From Nigrospora sphaerica (lineage: Eukaryota > Ascomycota > Sordariomycetes > Amphisphaeriales > Apiosporaceae): a stretch of 64,000 bases of DNA. The stretch covers positions 3,224,001-3,288,000 of the forward strand of contig JAGVVL010000022.1 of NCBI GenBank assembly GCA_018287875.1. The letters run 5' to 3'. The translations under genes were made by a program, and so were the position numbers. The notes beneath the pieces were generated by a model. The model did not search any database. It saw only the letters and a list, made by a program, of their open reading frames with translations, and was not told the origin of the DNA. Below are positions 9,626 to 21,876 of the stretch, in pieces. Position 1 is the first letter of the stretch; each line of letters begins with the position of its first letter.

Positions 9626-11370
9626 GGCGTCGACGGAAGAAGGGAGACGGGGAGGAGGAGAGGGAGAAACGGTTTCCGGGTGACCGAAGAAGCGAGTTGA
9701 CAGTGCGTTGTGGACAGAAGGAGAATAAGCTCCCCCTACAGGTTGTTCTTCCAGACCTGAAGACAACAGAAGAAGGGGGAGGCCTCACGAGCCCTTCATA
9801 TACTCATTGCATCTTCTCTGCTCTGTCCCTTGCTCTGCCTTCAGCTTTGGACGGCAGCGCGCTCCCCGCCGTTGGTACCAGCAAATCAACTCCCCCGTTC
9901 TCCCTCTAGCACTTTCTGGGTTCCGGAGGAAAGAAAAGCGGCGTGTCCCGTCTTCCCCAGAACGAGACCAAAAAAAGAACCTCCCGTATGGCGCCGGCTG
10001 GGGGGCTTCCGCACGGCTGCTGACTGGGCGCCCCGCGCTGGTGGCCGGAACATCCGGTTGTGAGGAGACCAAGGAGGAGATGGAAGGCAAAAATATAGAG
10101 AACCCGATTTGGGAGCTCACGGGAACCCCGTTAGAACCGGCAGGGTTCCAGCCTGGTTGCTTCCGCTATGCGTGCAAGCTCGGCGCCATCGGGCACGGCC
10201 ACGGCGCCCTGCGCGTGTTGCGTTCCGAGAGGGTACGAGGCCCAGCCCAGTTGGGCAAGCGGCACCGTTGAATCGAAATTGCGTGTAATCTTTTTTCTTT
10301 TTTTGTTTGGTGGTCCGGGGGGGTCAAGTCGGAGGAGGGGGGACACGGGGGAAGGTTTCGTTTTCCCTCTTCTTCCGGACCGGGCGGCGGCGCCGGCAGG
10401 GACGGTTTCGCGGTGCGGGTCACACGGCAGCCCGCATTGCTGGGTTTTGACTGCAACGATGCTGTGTTCTGCCTCGTATTGGGAGACGCGTACGAGGAGT
10501 AGAACCGGCTGGCGAATGAGGGCGCTGCACGAGGCTCGCCCGTCTCGTATCAATCCTATAAGTAGAACTCTCCGTCTGGGATGATGGTTGCCATCGGTCG
10601 CCACTTCAGGTCTGGCGCAAATTGTCGGGAAACCGACGCTCCCTTTCTGCTGCTGCTGGTGGTAGTGGTGGTGGCATATGCGAACAGCCAGCTTTGGCTT
10701 CCCAACCCACGTGGGCATCCAGATCCGGATCGGGCGGCCGAGGTGAACTCACGGCGTTGAACTCACGGTGTTGAACTCACGGCGTTGAACTCACCGTTAC
10801 AGTCTGGCAGAAGACGCTCCAGCGCCGTGGCTCGTCCAACAGCTCTTTAAATCACTCAATGTCTCTCATCTTCCATAGTGACGCGACTGCAGATGGGCGA
10901 ACAGCAAGTAACGGAGGAGGAACTTTTGTATGTACACACAAAATGAGAGGGTGCGTACTGGCACACGCCGGGTATCATCATCATGGTCGTCGTGTATCAA
11001 TTCTCCGAAGCCGCGGAAAAACCGGAACCGGCGTAACGAAAGGCAGACAATTCCTTCGTATCGTGGAAAAGCCCGAGCGTGCCAGATTGCAACAGAAGAC
11101 GGAAAGTCACATATTGACAGACCCTGGCTCCGTGCCATAAAAGCGAGCAAGGAAATAAGAAATTGCCCCAAATGCGCATGTGTAAGCCGGCCGTGTACAA
11201 ATGAAGTAGCTGGAAATTCAAAAGTTGGAACAAGGAGCGTGAGGGAAACCGGCTCCTCCTAGAGATCTTCAAGCCCCCTCGCAATGCAACAATGTAGAAA
11301 GCCTATTTCTACCCTCCTTTTTTCAACAAGCTCCGGCCTGCGTCCACGCAGGCAGGGCATACTGGCATAC
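9626..11370. other. Intergenic region with a small tandem repeat, no gene seen
   Basis: This 1.7-kb gap holds the promoter of the leftward secreted-protein gene and the 3' end of the leftward 1165-residue gene. Apart from the 14-bp tandem repeat at about 10.75 kb I see no coding signal; open frames are short and compete on both strands. Confidence 0.45.
10743..10795. repeat. 14-bp tandem repeat, nearly four copies
   Basis: The unit GTTGAACTCACGGC repeats with the core GAACTC starting at 10745, 10759, 10773 and 10787. Copies differ by single bases. It lies in the 1.7-kb gap between two leftward genes. Confidence 0.85.
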
Positions 11371-14300
11371 TCATTTTCCATGCAGTTTCTCCTTGAGGAA
11401 TAAGACGGCGGCGTAGCCGGCGCAGCACTGTGTTGTCATGCCATGGGCACACCAGGGACACTTGACCGTCGTGGTGATGGCGGCCGAAACGCCCAACAGC
11501 TTGTCCTCGACGATCGAGTCGGGTTTTGCCATGCACTCATATACGCGCGACGGCATGTCGTGGAAGAATTGGCAGTTACAGCACTGCACCAGCATCTTCG
11601 CCAAGGGCTCGGCACCCTTGGGCGGCTCTGGCGACCCCAATGCGCTGCGCGATGACGACGGGGACTGCTGCGAGTTCTTTGGAGAATAGCCCGGCCGCAG
11701 GGCCCGCGATGACGGCGGCGCCGACCGTCTCGCCTCCTGGAGATACGCCGCCCCCGCCGACATGGCTCCTGTGGAATCTTGGCTGTTGGCGCTGTTGGCC
11801 CGCGACGCCTTGAGCGGAAATGGGCGCGGGGCCATGGATTCGGGCGAGGCTTCCGAAGGTGGCGAACTCGGCACGCTGTTGGACGCCACCCCCAACTTGG
11901 CCTTACGGGGATTGAGCGGCTGGTGCTTCAACGGAGGTAAGAAGCTTGTCGCCGGCAAGTCCACCGCCGAGTGGGCTTTGAGCGGCAGGCTTGGCCGCTG
12001 CAAGCCCGCCGCCGATGCCTCTTCCTCCGACTCGTCCTTGACTTCGGGGGGAAATGCTATAGAAGTCGGTGTGCCAACCAGCGAAGGACTTGACGCGTGT
12101 GTTTCGGCCGCGTTCGGTTGTACCGAGGCGCCTTTGTGACTGTCCATGTCGACGGACATAGCCGTGCGGCTCCAGTGGTCATCATGAGTGTCCAAACCTC
12201 TCACCACAGAATGTGATGCCAGGCGACTGTCTGTCGGCCCCGTGTATGTAGCCCGGTATGCTTTGCGTCCAGTTCCTTCTTCCGTATATGAAGCGGGTTT
12301 AGCAAGGTTGGATTTGGATGGGGCATCCATAGAATTATAGCCTCTACTCGAATGTGGACGAGAGCTGTTCGGCGTTGTTATGGCTGACGTCATTCGAGGA
12401 CCATCACCACAAGTCGACGACGAGGACCCTTCGGACGTATTTCCGCTGGGGTGGTCTTCGCCAGGCGTTGCTGATGCACTGGACTTGGACTCGTTCTTCG
12501 GATAGATAGAGGGGGCCGCCAAAGGTTCGAGATGAGACATACTGCTGTCAGAGTGATGGAACAAGGTCGCTGGTGAGCCTTGGGCTCGGTCAACCGGTCT
12601 ATGGGATTTGGTGGCGGCTTCTGGCTCCACGACAAGGGGTACCTGGCCCAAATGGTGTCCTTTACTGGAGTCATCCTGTCCCCCGCCGCCCACGTCCCAT
12701 GACAATGGATCATCACCCGTGTCGGAAATTTGCTCAATCTTCGGCGAAGATTGGTGTCCAGAGCCAGCAGGCGAATGGAGTTCCAATGAGGGCGGAGCGT
12801 ACGACTCAGAGATGAACGCGAAATAATCGACAGCTCTATCTTGTTTTAGTAGTTGGGGGCTGTTATGCGTCGACTGTGGCTGCTCGAAAGGTGCATGCTC
12901 GCCTCTCGTTGTCGTCTTGTGTGTTCGGTTCACCTGTTCGCTCTCTCTACCCTGGTCGTAACTCGCAGGTCTCCCGATGTGACTTGTAGGGGTCATAGTA
13001 ACTCTAGGCGGTGTGCCTTCTGGTCGAGTCGTCCGACCCTCGCTGGCATAAGAACTACACGCTCGGGCTCCTACTGGAGCCTTCTCGTCGTCAATGAACG
13101 GAGAGTGACTGATGCTGAGTTGATCGACTTCGTCCTGATACTGGGACGCATAGCTGCGTTCGGAAAATGGAGACTGGGGCTCCTGGCCCATCTCGGTTTG
13201 TGCTTTTGGGCGAGCTGCCTGCTCGGTCTTAGCCGCCGAGACTGCCTGGATCTGGTGGTCCGATGCTCTGTCCGCTACTCGGGGTTTGGGCCTGTCGTTC
13301 AGAGGGCCGGTGAGTGTAGGAGAGTTGACGTCGTCGTACCGGTGCCGAACTTGCGCTACGTAGCTCTGGGGGCGCCGGCGGCCTTCATTGGCTATCGGAA
13401 CTCCCCGGCCGACATTCTTGACCTGGCGCACGGTAGGCCCCGTCGTTGCGACGTATTCATAGTCGGTGCTGGGGTCTCGTGAAGGGTGACTATTGGCCTC
13501 CGACTGCCGGCCTCGGTTCTCGTGCGGTGCACTCCTCTCTACTTTCGGCGGAGTAGTGGGGGCCGCTCCTGGGCGCTGGTGGTTCTGCAAAGGCGCAGAT
13601 TGCTGCATACCAGGCAATATTGGCTGGGAGATTGGTGGGTACCTATGCTCCTCTTTGGTGACCTCTGATTCCGAGTTGTGGTGATACAAGTACGAGGGGC
13701 CTTTCAACCTGGCGAGCAAGGACATACTGCGGCCGTGAGTGGGCCTTTTCTCTCCCGATGATCCGGACGACGTTGTTGCCGAAATATTGGATCGTATAGA
13801 GGGCGCTTGTCGCGGGTTTGTGCAGTCACCAGCTTCGCCTGGCCGAGACAGAGGAACTGCCTGGGCTTGATAGCTAGTCGCACCACGGTTCTTCAGAGAC
13901 GGGATGTCAATGCTCATGCGCGAGCTTGCCGTCTTCCCAGGTCCCGATGAGCTGTTCCTGAAGTTCGCCAAGAACCCTCTGCTCTTGGGTTTGGCGCCGT
14001 CGTCCATGGGGTTTTGCTGGCTGGCTGTGTCTTTGACAAGGGGATCGGTGGTCGTACGACCAGATTGCCCTTGGTTGGCCTTCAGGTATAGTTCTAGCTC
14101 TGGCGCAGAGAGGGATCGGTCTGTAGCTTTAAGGGGTGCAATCGCAGAGGAAGCGTCCGGGGGGATTTTGCTCAGTCGCTTGGGCTTCTTTGTTCCCTTG
14201 TCAACCAGTTCCTCCAGCTTTTTCTTTTCCTTTTTCTTTTGTGCAGCCTCTCGCTTCTTGGCCTTCTTCTTGCTGCTCTGGCCGAACTCTTCCCAAGTGG

Positions 14301-14977
14301 GAGACTGACAAATGGAAGACTCGTCGGACGATTTGTCCTCGGCCTCGTCAGGGTCCGAGAAAGTCACCGTCTTGGTGCGCTCTCGGGACTCGTCTGGCGG
14401 GGCTTCTGGCTTTTCTGTCCGCTGGATGACTTGTATCTTTTCTGCCTGCCGACCGACTTCTGCAGATGGACGATCCTCGACCGCCGGGGCAGCGGTTGGT
14501 GATGGTGGTATGGAGATGGAAAGTGAGGGCAGGGCCGTGCTCCTCCGCGGCGTTTTCATTATTGGTTCCTCGCTCATGGGGGAGGCCGCCGGCCCTTCAC
14601 TGGTTTGCCGAGCCCCGAAAGCTGAATCAGGCGGTACGGACGTCGGCCGTTTTGTACTTATTGGTGCTGGTGCTTGCGCCGGCGCTTGTACTGGTTCCGG
14701 GCGCGGGGGTGGAGTTGAGCTTGAGCGGCGATCTTGGATCCGCAGCATCTATAGGCGGTTTAGGTTAGAGTCGTGCTAGTAACTATGTGGTACATGATAC
14801 ACGGATGAGGGCATCAAACAAGACGAGCGAGCGACGGTGTCATATGTTGGCGAGCACCGGTAGGGGTAACTGCCGGAAGTGACCTACTTTGTAGTGCTTT
14901 TCCAACTGCAGCATCCGCGTGAGACTGCCCGTTCGTCCTGCTGCGGCCAGCGGCCGGGCGTCCTTTACCGTCGTCAT
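11371..14977 (-). CDS. Large low-complexity protein with conserved Cys-rich C-terminus
   Basis: The 3378-nt open frame (14748-11371) is extended by an upstream exon, 14977-14858, which ends before an in-frame stop. The proposed intron uses GTGCTC and CTATAG with a TCTAAC branch point, keeps phase 0 and gives 1165 residues. The first exon holds a conserved-looking segment (SLTRMLQLEKHYKVGHFR). Most of the protein is Ser/Pro-rich and probably disordered. A strongly basic helix (KKKAKKREAAQKKKEKKKLEE) lies near residues 199-225. The last 75 residues are compact: MLVQCCNCQFFHDMPS, then KCPWCAHGM and a QCCAGYAAV motif, which look like a metal-binding or disulfide module conserved in filamentous fungi. 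Function is unknown. The donor is not canonical, so the exon 1 border is less certain than the main exon. Confidence 0.75.
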
Positions 14978-17900
14978 GTTTTGGGTACGAGTCAGACCAG
15001 CGACATGGAGGCGGGCAATCTGTCTCGGCAAGAAAATGTCGGGCTGCCAGACAGTGACGAGCCGACGCCGAAGGGGATAAAGGGCCGCTCCGCCGTCAAA
15101 GAGGGTGGGCCAACGGGGTCAAGCCTTGGGTTCCTATAGGAGGAGAGGACGATGATTGCCTGGAAACGGGCGGCGAAGAGAAGGAGGACGGAAGGCCGGG
15201 TAATGGATCATGGAGCCTTTGCTGCGCGCGTCCTTATAGCCGACGCCCCGTCATGTCGGACTTCTGCCGAGAATGATCAAAGCACCATTCACCGAGCGAA
15301 TGACCAGCACGCCGCGGAATTTCTAGAAAGCGCAGAGAATATTAGGATGGGATGTCGGACGCGCCCAGGCTGTAAAAGCGCCGGAAAGTGGGGTGCAGAT
15401 ACGCAGGCCAAGGCCAGGGCAGGGAAGAATCAACACGAGAGACGGGACGAACAGGCTTGGGGGCTGGATTCCCCCGAATGCAAGAAAAGAAACAGGGCAG
15501 GACGGAACCGGTGCAGGTAAGAGGCTGCGCGTAGGAGAGGCGTTTGTTTTCCAGACCATCCGTATGGGGAAGTACACTTGCCCTTGGCGCGCCCGGTCTG
15601 GGGAGCTGAGAGACGCTGGCAGGACATAAGGTACATCCCTCATCCTTGTCAAACCCGGGAAGGATCAGACAGCAATATGGGGAATATCAAAATATGAAGA
15701 CGGGAGTTGGCCTGTTTCCTCGCGGCGACGATCCTATGTTTAGTAGCAGGTACGCGTAGGGCCAGCGCATTCATCGAGGATGGGGGGCAGGAGGAGAGGC
15801 TCGACGACCGATGCCTGACGGGCAGCCCTTGCTGGAGGAACCTCAGCACGGGGCCGTAAGGTCAGAGCAAAGTAACCGCGGGGGATGCCAAGCCGCCTCT
15901 GCTGGTCAGAGTACTGCTTCAGGTGAAGGAAAAGCTTTACGTGAGCAGAGGGTCGAGATGGTACCCCATGTTTGGCGGTGCTGGCGAACGGGACGCATCA
16001 CCCCCCCATGCACTAAAGTCTCAGCTCAGCACAAGCGAGCGAGGGCTGAGCGACCCCCGGGTCGACACGTCGGACATGTCTTGGGACGGGACTTTGTGAG
16101 CCAGTGTGCGCGTACATCGTGTCGATTTGGGTGGATGCGCAGAATCCGGGGGCCGAACTCAGGTACCTGGGCTACTACTAGCGGGATACGAACAGTCCGC
16201 CGTCCCCGCTGGGGTTGTCCTTGTCGCCGCCTGCCCGTCCGGTTGGCCCCTCTAGTGGGCAGGTAGTTGCACAAGTGGTGCGTGTAACGGCATTGGACGA
16301 CCCAGGCTCGATGGGCATGCAGCTGTACGCCAACGATGCCAACTAAGTCGTAGCGGCCAGCCCGCCAGTCGCGGGACGGTCCCAAATCCCGAGAGTTTAC
16401 GAAGTAGTCAAGGGTTTTGAATGGATGGAGAGAGCTGGAGCTTTTTTCTGCATCTGGACCTCCCGAGGCCCTCAGGTACCGGCGGGGGATGGGAACGAGG
16501 AAAACTTCCCGAGAACCGGCCCTAGACCCGGTTTGCAAGTCTTATGCAGTGCCTTGCAGCAACCCCAATCCACCATCCGTTACAAAGCGTCTTCTTTCGC
16601 ACCTGGTTACTTTGGTTCATCCCACTTACAAGGATCCGCCCTCTCTTGCTTACTTACCTTAAGTACAGACCCACTAGCTGTGAGCTGCAGGCAAGGGAGG
16701 GGGCAGAAGACACCAAACACATTGCACTATTGATTGGTTGCGGTTGGAGGCGAGCGAGAAGAGCTGGTCCCCATATTTCGCTTTTAGACAACAGGCAATA
16801 AATAAAGTACATAGCGGGGACTTGCTCGGGTGTGCGTTATAGCAGCAAGCAGCTTGGCGGTACATTTTGGTTCAGGGTTGTTTGAAAGTAGTGAAGAGAG
16901 GGCGAGCTCCGAGATCTGTTACCCTACGGGACCAGTGGAGGTGGGTAAAATCCCCGCTCGGTATTTTCGGCGATGCAGTGCTGTCGACCCCGGCTCTATT
17001 CGCGACATTTGGTTCTTCCGTGCGGTCTCGGGCAGTGATCGGCAACAAAACACCTGGGACGACGTCCTTTTGCACCATTGTCCTGGGCCATGTCCTTTTG
17101 CACCATCGGGCCCGGGTCGGTTGAAGCGGTGCGAAGAAACGGGCGAAGAGTGACCTGCCTGTTGAAGCGGGTGTTCCCCGATCCGCTTTCCAATGGCTCC
17201 GTGGTGGAAGGATGCTGGTCTTGATCGAACCCCACAGAGCGGTATAACGGCCGCACGGTCAGTCTCGACACAATACCTATGACTTCACCACTTTCACTTT
17301 CACTGCCTCAGCCGCCCGTCGACGCTGCTTTCTCAGTAGGTATTGGCCATCCCGACACCCCGAGTCATGGTAGCGGTTAGACGGCTGACATTCGCCGTCT
17401 GATGGCCTTCATGGTCTGGCCTGCAGTGTATACGAGGCCGGCACTATGCAACTGCATGCACGATGCCAGTGCGCCAAACCCGGCCACGATCTCGCAACCA
17501 TAGACGGAACCTGGAGCTTGGCCCAGGCGCCGCTCCAGCGCCGGACCGGTCCCGCCTTACTCCCTGGCTGCACATCACACCAGCTGCTGGGCTCCTCCCG
17601 CGATGCCGAAAAAAAGGGCGACCAGGCTTCCCCAGTCCCTGACTACTTCGCCGGCACGTCGTCGACGCTGGCCCTCTCCAACTCCCCAGCGATATGGACG
17701 GTGGCGACGTGACAAGATCTTTGGGATAATGCTCAAGGGCCATTTTACCCGAAATAGCCGTCAGGCTGACGGAGTCATACCTCATCCGTTGACCCATGGC
17801 GATGACTTGAGCCACGCCGAGTACTACTCGTCTGCTCGCCCACCGTCTGGCCTCGCATCCCTCCGGCAGCTCTTCCCGCTGCACTTGGGCCCCCACAACC

Positions 17901-19245
17901 CGTCCATGGCATCGCTTTGGACCACCCTCTCGCGACTGCCCGCTTCCATCGCAGCCACAATGGTGTGTACTGCACGGGAGGCGCCGAGACCCAACCTAGC
18001 GATGTGACTGCCTATGGCCCAGAGCGGCCTACGACTGGCCAATGATGAACGGACCAGCGGGTGTCTTGCAGAATACAGCCGTCGAAAAACTAAGTATAAC
18101 CATCCCGTGCCGAACTGGCGAATAACCGAGGTTCGGTAGGTTGGCAAGGTGACTGGCAAGCTTTTCTTCTGCGCTACGACGCTTAATTTACATGTCCAAT
18201 ATATCGCAACGAAGCCCTTCGGCTAAGCTTGGCCGCGCCGCATACCGTAACGAGGGGCCGGAACCTGGCCGCCTCTCCTCTCGCGGCATTCACGGCAAGA
18301 CATTCCACCTATGGCCGGCCTGATGCCATGCAGCTGGAAAGACCTGGTCTGCCCGGGTGTCGACGCGCGCTTCGCGCTGAATCCGTGAGCCTGGTCCTGG
18401 CGTTCTCGCGGGCACGTCCGATACTCCCGGGCTGAGACTAACGAGATGGCTTACATACGCGAAGGCTGACCGACGCTCAAGCTGCGGACCAGGGGCCTCG
18501 CATCAAGATATGCGGTGTATGCAGTGCGGGGAGGCCCAGCCGTAAATCGAAGACGTAAAATCTCTCCGCGCCGCTGTGGCCTTGCAGCAGCTCCCCTGGC
18601 CATCTCAGCTCTCATTGGCCCTCGTATCCAGCCGAGAGGCAAAGGTGCAGCATATACTCTGGGCTTGACGGCCCAAGTTGCCAGGAGAGCCGCACTGACA
18701 ACGGGGCCTGGGGACAAAAGAGGTGCGCTGTGCTGCCAATAGTCCCATGCACGTGGCTTTTGTGCTTTTCTTAGAAACACCAGTCCACCACGGTACACCC
18801 AATGTAAGTGGTGATTGCCCACAGTTTCAACATTGAAAAGAAAGGTTACAAGCCGCCAGCTGCGCCATCGGATCTGGTGCCTATTGGCAGCCCGTCTACG
18901 ACGACCTGCACTGGATATACCAACCGCTCGAATGAGGACAACAGATATTAGTCATCGCGGCCACGACTGCAGTTGCTGAGGAATGAAGCTGTCGAGTCGG
19001 TAGGTAAATAGGTCAAATCGTACGGGTTTATCACTGTGCCGTAAACTCCGCGCAAGGTCCTCTCCCGGCTGTGCCTGGGCCATCCCGCCACGCGGCATGC
19101 CGTGACTAGTGGCCATGCCACCCTGAACCACCCCTGAGAGAGGGGAAATAAGAAAATTTGGGAAGACGGGGCCAGCCGAATAGGCTCGTTTTGCGGCTGA
19201 CTTGCAGATGTCTGACTATTCCCTCTCGCTACCTTTATCCCCCGG
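14978..19245. other. 4.3-kb intergenic region, no gene seen
   Basis: The region lies between two leftward genes. Open frames are short, occur on all frames and lack domains, signal peptides or plausible spliced continuation. The left end should hold the promoter and leader of the 1165-residue gene, which could be long. I cannot exclude a rapidly evolving small gene or a noncoding RNA. Confidence 0.4.
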
Positions 19246-20934
19246 CTAAACACCACGTGTATGGTCGGCCGATGGGCTCATATGCATCCAGATTTCGTCA
19301 CCACGCGAAAACGGGGCAACGCCGACGAGTGGCTTTCCGTTTGTGTCCATCGGCACGTCTTGCGGATACCGCCGGAACCATCTCCTTGCCCGGAGACGGG
19401 ATTCGTGGGGGATCTTGAGACGAGCACCAATCAATTTCTCCGTAGGTCGATATTCGGCTTGCAGGGCAGTATTGTCGGTCAATGGCGCCATTCTCAACAC
19501 CCCCTCGTCAGCCCAGCTCCCGGAGGCCTGGGTCCCCGGCAGCGTTCGCTTGAGGAACTCCAGTGTCGAGGCAACAGTTAGACCGATGGCGCGCCGAGGG
19601 TGGATTAACGTCTTCGCCAGCCAGGACATGCAGTGCGGGTACAGCACGGCGAAGTCCGTCTGGCTAAGATGGGTTGACCCTTTGATGGTTATCATCCAGC
19701 ATGGGCAACCATTCTCATGCGTCTCCTTGCCAATGCTAGCAACACGGTCAAAATTGGCCTGCCAATGCATAAAGGCCTCTGAGCCTATAGCGAGAATGGG
19801 TCGTTTCACTCGGTCTTGAGTGTGTTCTCCCAGCACGGGCGTCGCCAGCCCCCAGGCATCGAGCAGGATCCCCTGCCCGATCCAGGGGAACCTGTCCCCC
19901 AGGCGACACACTTGGGTCGAGGTAGCTCCTCCAAACGAATGGCCCATGATGGTAACATTCTCCAGGAACATTCGGCCGGCCCACTCGTTCCAGTTGACAC
20001 CATCAAGGCCCTTCGAACTTGACCCAATGTTGCCCTTCCTACGCAGATTTGACTCGGCTACCAGCCCGCCCTGGCCTTTGTTGATGAGCTCCAAGATTGG
20101 AAAAACTTGCTCGATTTCGGCCATTCGCATCTCGATCTGAGCGTTGCGTAGGACAGTGTCGACCCCCCTGTCGTTGTTAGGTGCCGTGTCTTTGGCGTTG
20201 TCTTTGGGAAATATGTAATCGACCTTGTAGTGTGACTTTGGCTTGCTGTTTCCCGTGGTAAGGTCTCTGGGGTCGGGGCTTGGCGAGACGTTCACGTAGG
20301 AACGGGCTCCGCTACCGTCGCGGTGCTCTATTGCGACGACGACGATACCATGAGAGGCGAGCTCGCCGCAAATTGCGCTGTAGCAGGTCCGCGAGCCGCC
20401 CAAGCCGTGCGAGAATATGACGACGGGAAACGCGGGGTTCCCTTCCGGCTCCCCGGTGTTCAACGTTTCCCGGCTGCTGGCCGGGCTTTTATCGAGTGCG
20501 GCATCAGACCGCCGCCGCGCCGGCCCCGCGTTGCGGTACGCCGGTAGCTTCGTGAACATGGTCGTCGCGGCAATGGTCGCGGTTACGGGTACATGGGGAA
20601 TTTGTTCAAACTTGGCGTATCCCCGCGACGTCTGGAGTCGCGGCCGCGGTAGCCAGGTTGCTCTCGATGGCTTTTTGCCGTGGGTCGCGTACGAGCCCAG
20701 ATCCGAGGGATAATACAGGGCGAAGAGCACCGTATCTAGCCGGAGGGCGTGGGTTTTGTTTCGTTTGATGCGGGAGAAGTGCTGTGGCTCTCTCACAGGG
20801 ACCTCGATTTCCATCATGCCGACCGAGTAGGGCCCGGTGTACGCCGGGAGCGCGCGGAAGAAGCGTTCGCGGGTGCTCCGGGGTGGCACCGGCGCCCCCT
20901 GCTTAGGCGACGCGGCTGTTTTGTTGATCGCCAT
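19246..20934 (-). CDS. PAF-acetylhydrolase-type serine hydrolase
   Basis: Single exon, 562 residues, matching the plasma / type II intracellular platelet-activating factor acetylhydrolase family. These enzymes cleave short or oxidised acyl chains from the sn-2 position of phospholipids. The PYSVGMMEIEVP start and the FPVVIFSHGLGGSRTCYS oxyanion region (about 170-186) are typical. The nucleophile elbow is GHSFGG, Ser333. Asp359 in LLDAWG and His422 in GSTHLSQTDF fit the rest of the triad. There is no signal peptide or transmembrane segment, so a cytosolic or lipid-associated enzyme is likely. The C-terminal 120 residues extend beyond the catalytic core and are basic. The ATG has a good context (ACC before it). 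It is divergent from the MCR1 gene, with a transposon in the shared upstream region. Physiological substrates in fungi are not established. Confidence 0.92.
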   Translation of the reverse strand: MAINKTAASPKQGAPVPPRSTRERFFRALPAYTGPYSVGMMEIEVPVREPQHFSRIKRNKTHALRLDTVLFALYYPSDLGSYATHGKKPSRATWLPRPRLQTSRGYAKFEQIPHVPVTATIAATTMFTKLPAYRNAGPARRRSDAALDKSPASSRETLNTGEPEGNPAFPVVIFSHGLGGSRTCYSAICGELASHGIVVVAIEHRDGSGARSYVNVSPSPDPRDLTTGNSKPKSHYKVDYIFPKDNAKDTAPNNDRGVDTVLRNAQIEMRMAEIEQVFPILELINKGQGGLVAESNLRRKGNIGSSSKGLDGVNWNEWAGRMFLENVTIMGHSFGGATSTQVCRLGDRFPWIGQGILLDAWGLATPVLGEHTQDRVKRPILAIGSEAFMHWQANFDRVASIGKETHENGCPCWMITIKGSTHLSQTDFAVLYPHCMSWLAKTLIHPRRAIGLTVASTLEFLKRTLPGTQASGSWADEGVLRMAPLTDNTALQAEYRPTEKLIGARLKIPHESRLRARRWFRRYPQDVPMDTNGKPLVGVAPFSRGDEIWMHMSPSADHTRGV

Positions 20935-21731
20935 GGTAGGAAGTAGTAAGGGACTACCGAGAGCTGCTCTATTGCAGACGAGTCGATGATTGCATGTTCA
21001 TGCACTTCTCACGCCTGTCAAAGTTGAGGATTATCAATCCTGGGCAAGGGCGGCTTTGGTGCAACACTCAGATTACAAAAACAGCAATTGAGCGTTCACA
21101 GCCATGGCTGGCGCATTGTTTTGGTATAACAATACCTATAGACAAGGCCAGGAGCTCGAGCAGTCCCATATTACCCCACGAGAGAGAAAAGCTTCTATTG
21201 AGTCTGGGACACCAGGGGGGTCCGACAGCTACGTCATGGCCAGCCCACCGTTACGGTGACCAGTCGCTAGTGAGGGGAGATGGATCGCTAACCCCTGGGC
21301 TAGCAGATCGTGATCATGGATTCAAGATCGATTAAGGAGCTGCCCATATAATTCAGTGCAGGTGAGAGGGGGATGGAATAAAGCGGATTTAGTAATACCA
21401 GACGTAACGGGGTGACAAGCTCGCAGTGCATACTGGGGTCGATCCGCTTCTTGTGGTCGTCCTCGGAGCCTCAAATTTTGAAGTCATGCCGCCGGTCTAG
21501 TAACGTGGGGAGAAGGCCCCTTGCATGTATCAGCCTCGATAGCCTAATAGCCTCCCTTGGCTGTGTCAACGATTGGCTTGCCTTGATAATGTCTTATAGT
21601 AGTTCGCTCATACGTTCTGAGACGGTTGTTCTCGTCTCTGTTGTGGAAAACCACGTAGAACTGGTGCTTTCGCCTTTCGGTGGTATCGGGGTTCCAAGTA
21701 AATGTCGTCTTAAAGAGACTGATACTAGGTA
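20935..21731. other. Upstream region of the PAF-AH gene, no gene seen
   Basis: About 800 bases lie between the PAF-AH start and the left end of the transposon. Coding signal is absent. It should contain the PAF-AH promoter and looks more AT-rich than the neighbouring genes. Confidence 0.45.
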
Positions 21732-21759
21732 AAGTGACTGGCCAAAAGTCTGCGCACAG
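21732..21759 (+). repeat. Left terminal inverted repeat of the Tc1 element
   Basis: Begins immediately after the TA duplication with AAGTGACTGG and ends CTGCGCACAG. It matches the right repeat in inverse orientation at 25 of 28 positions. Confidence 0.93.
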
Positions 21760-21876
21760 ACTACATCACCAACCACTCGCTAATTTCTACCCTTCAACTT
21801 TTATTACAACTCACGCACTCAATTCGATAGCAAATTAAGTAGGGGTTTTTTTAAAAGAAAACTCTCGAATTGTAGT

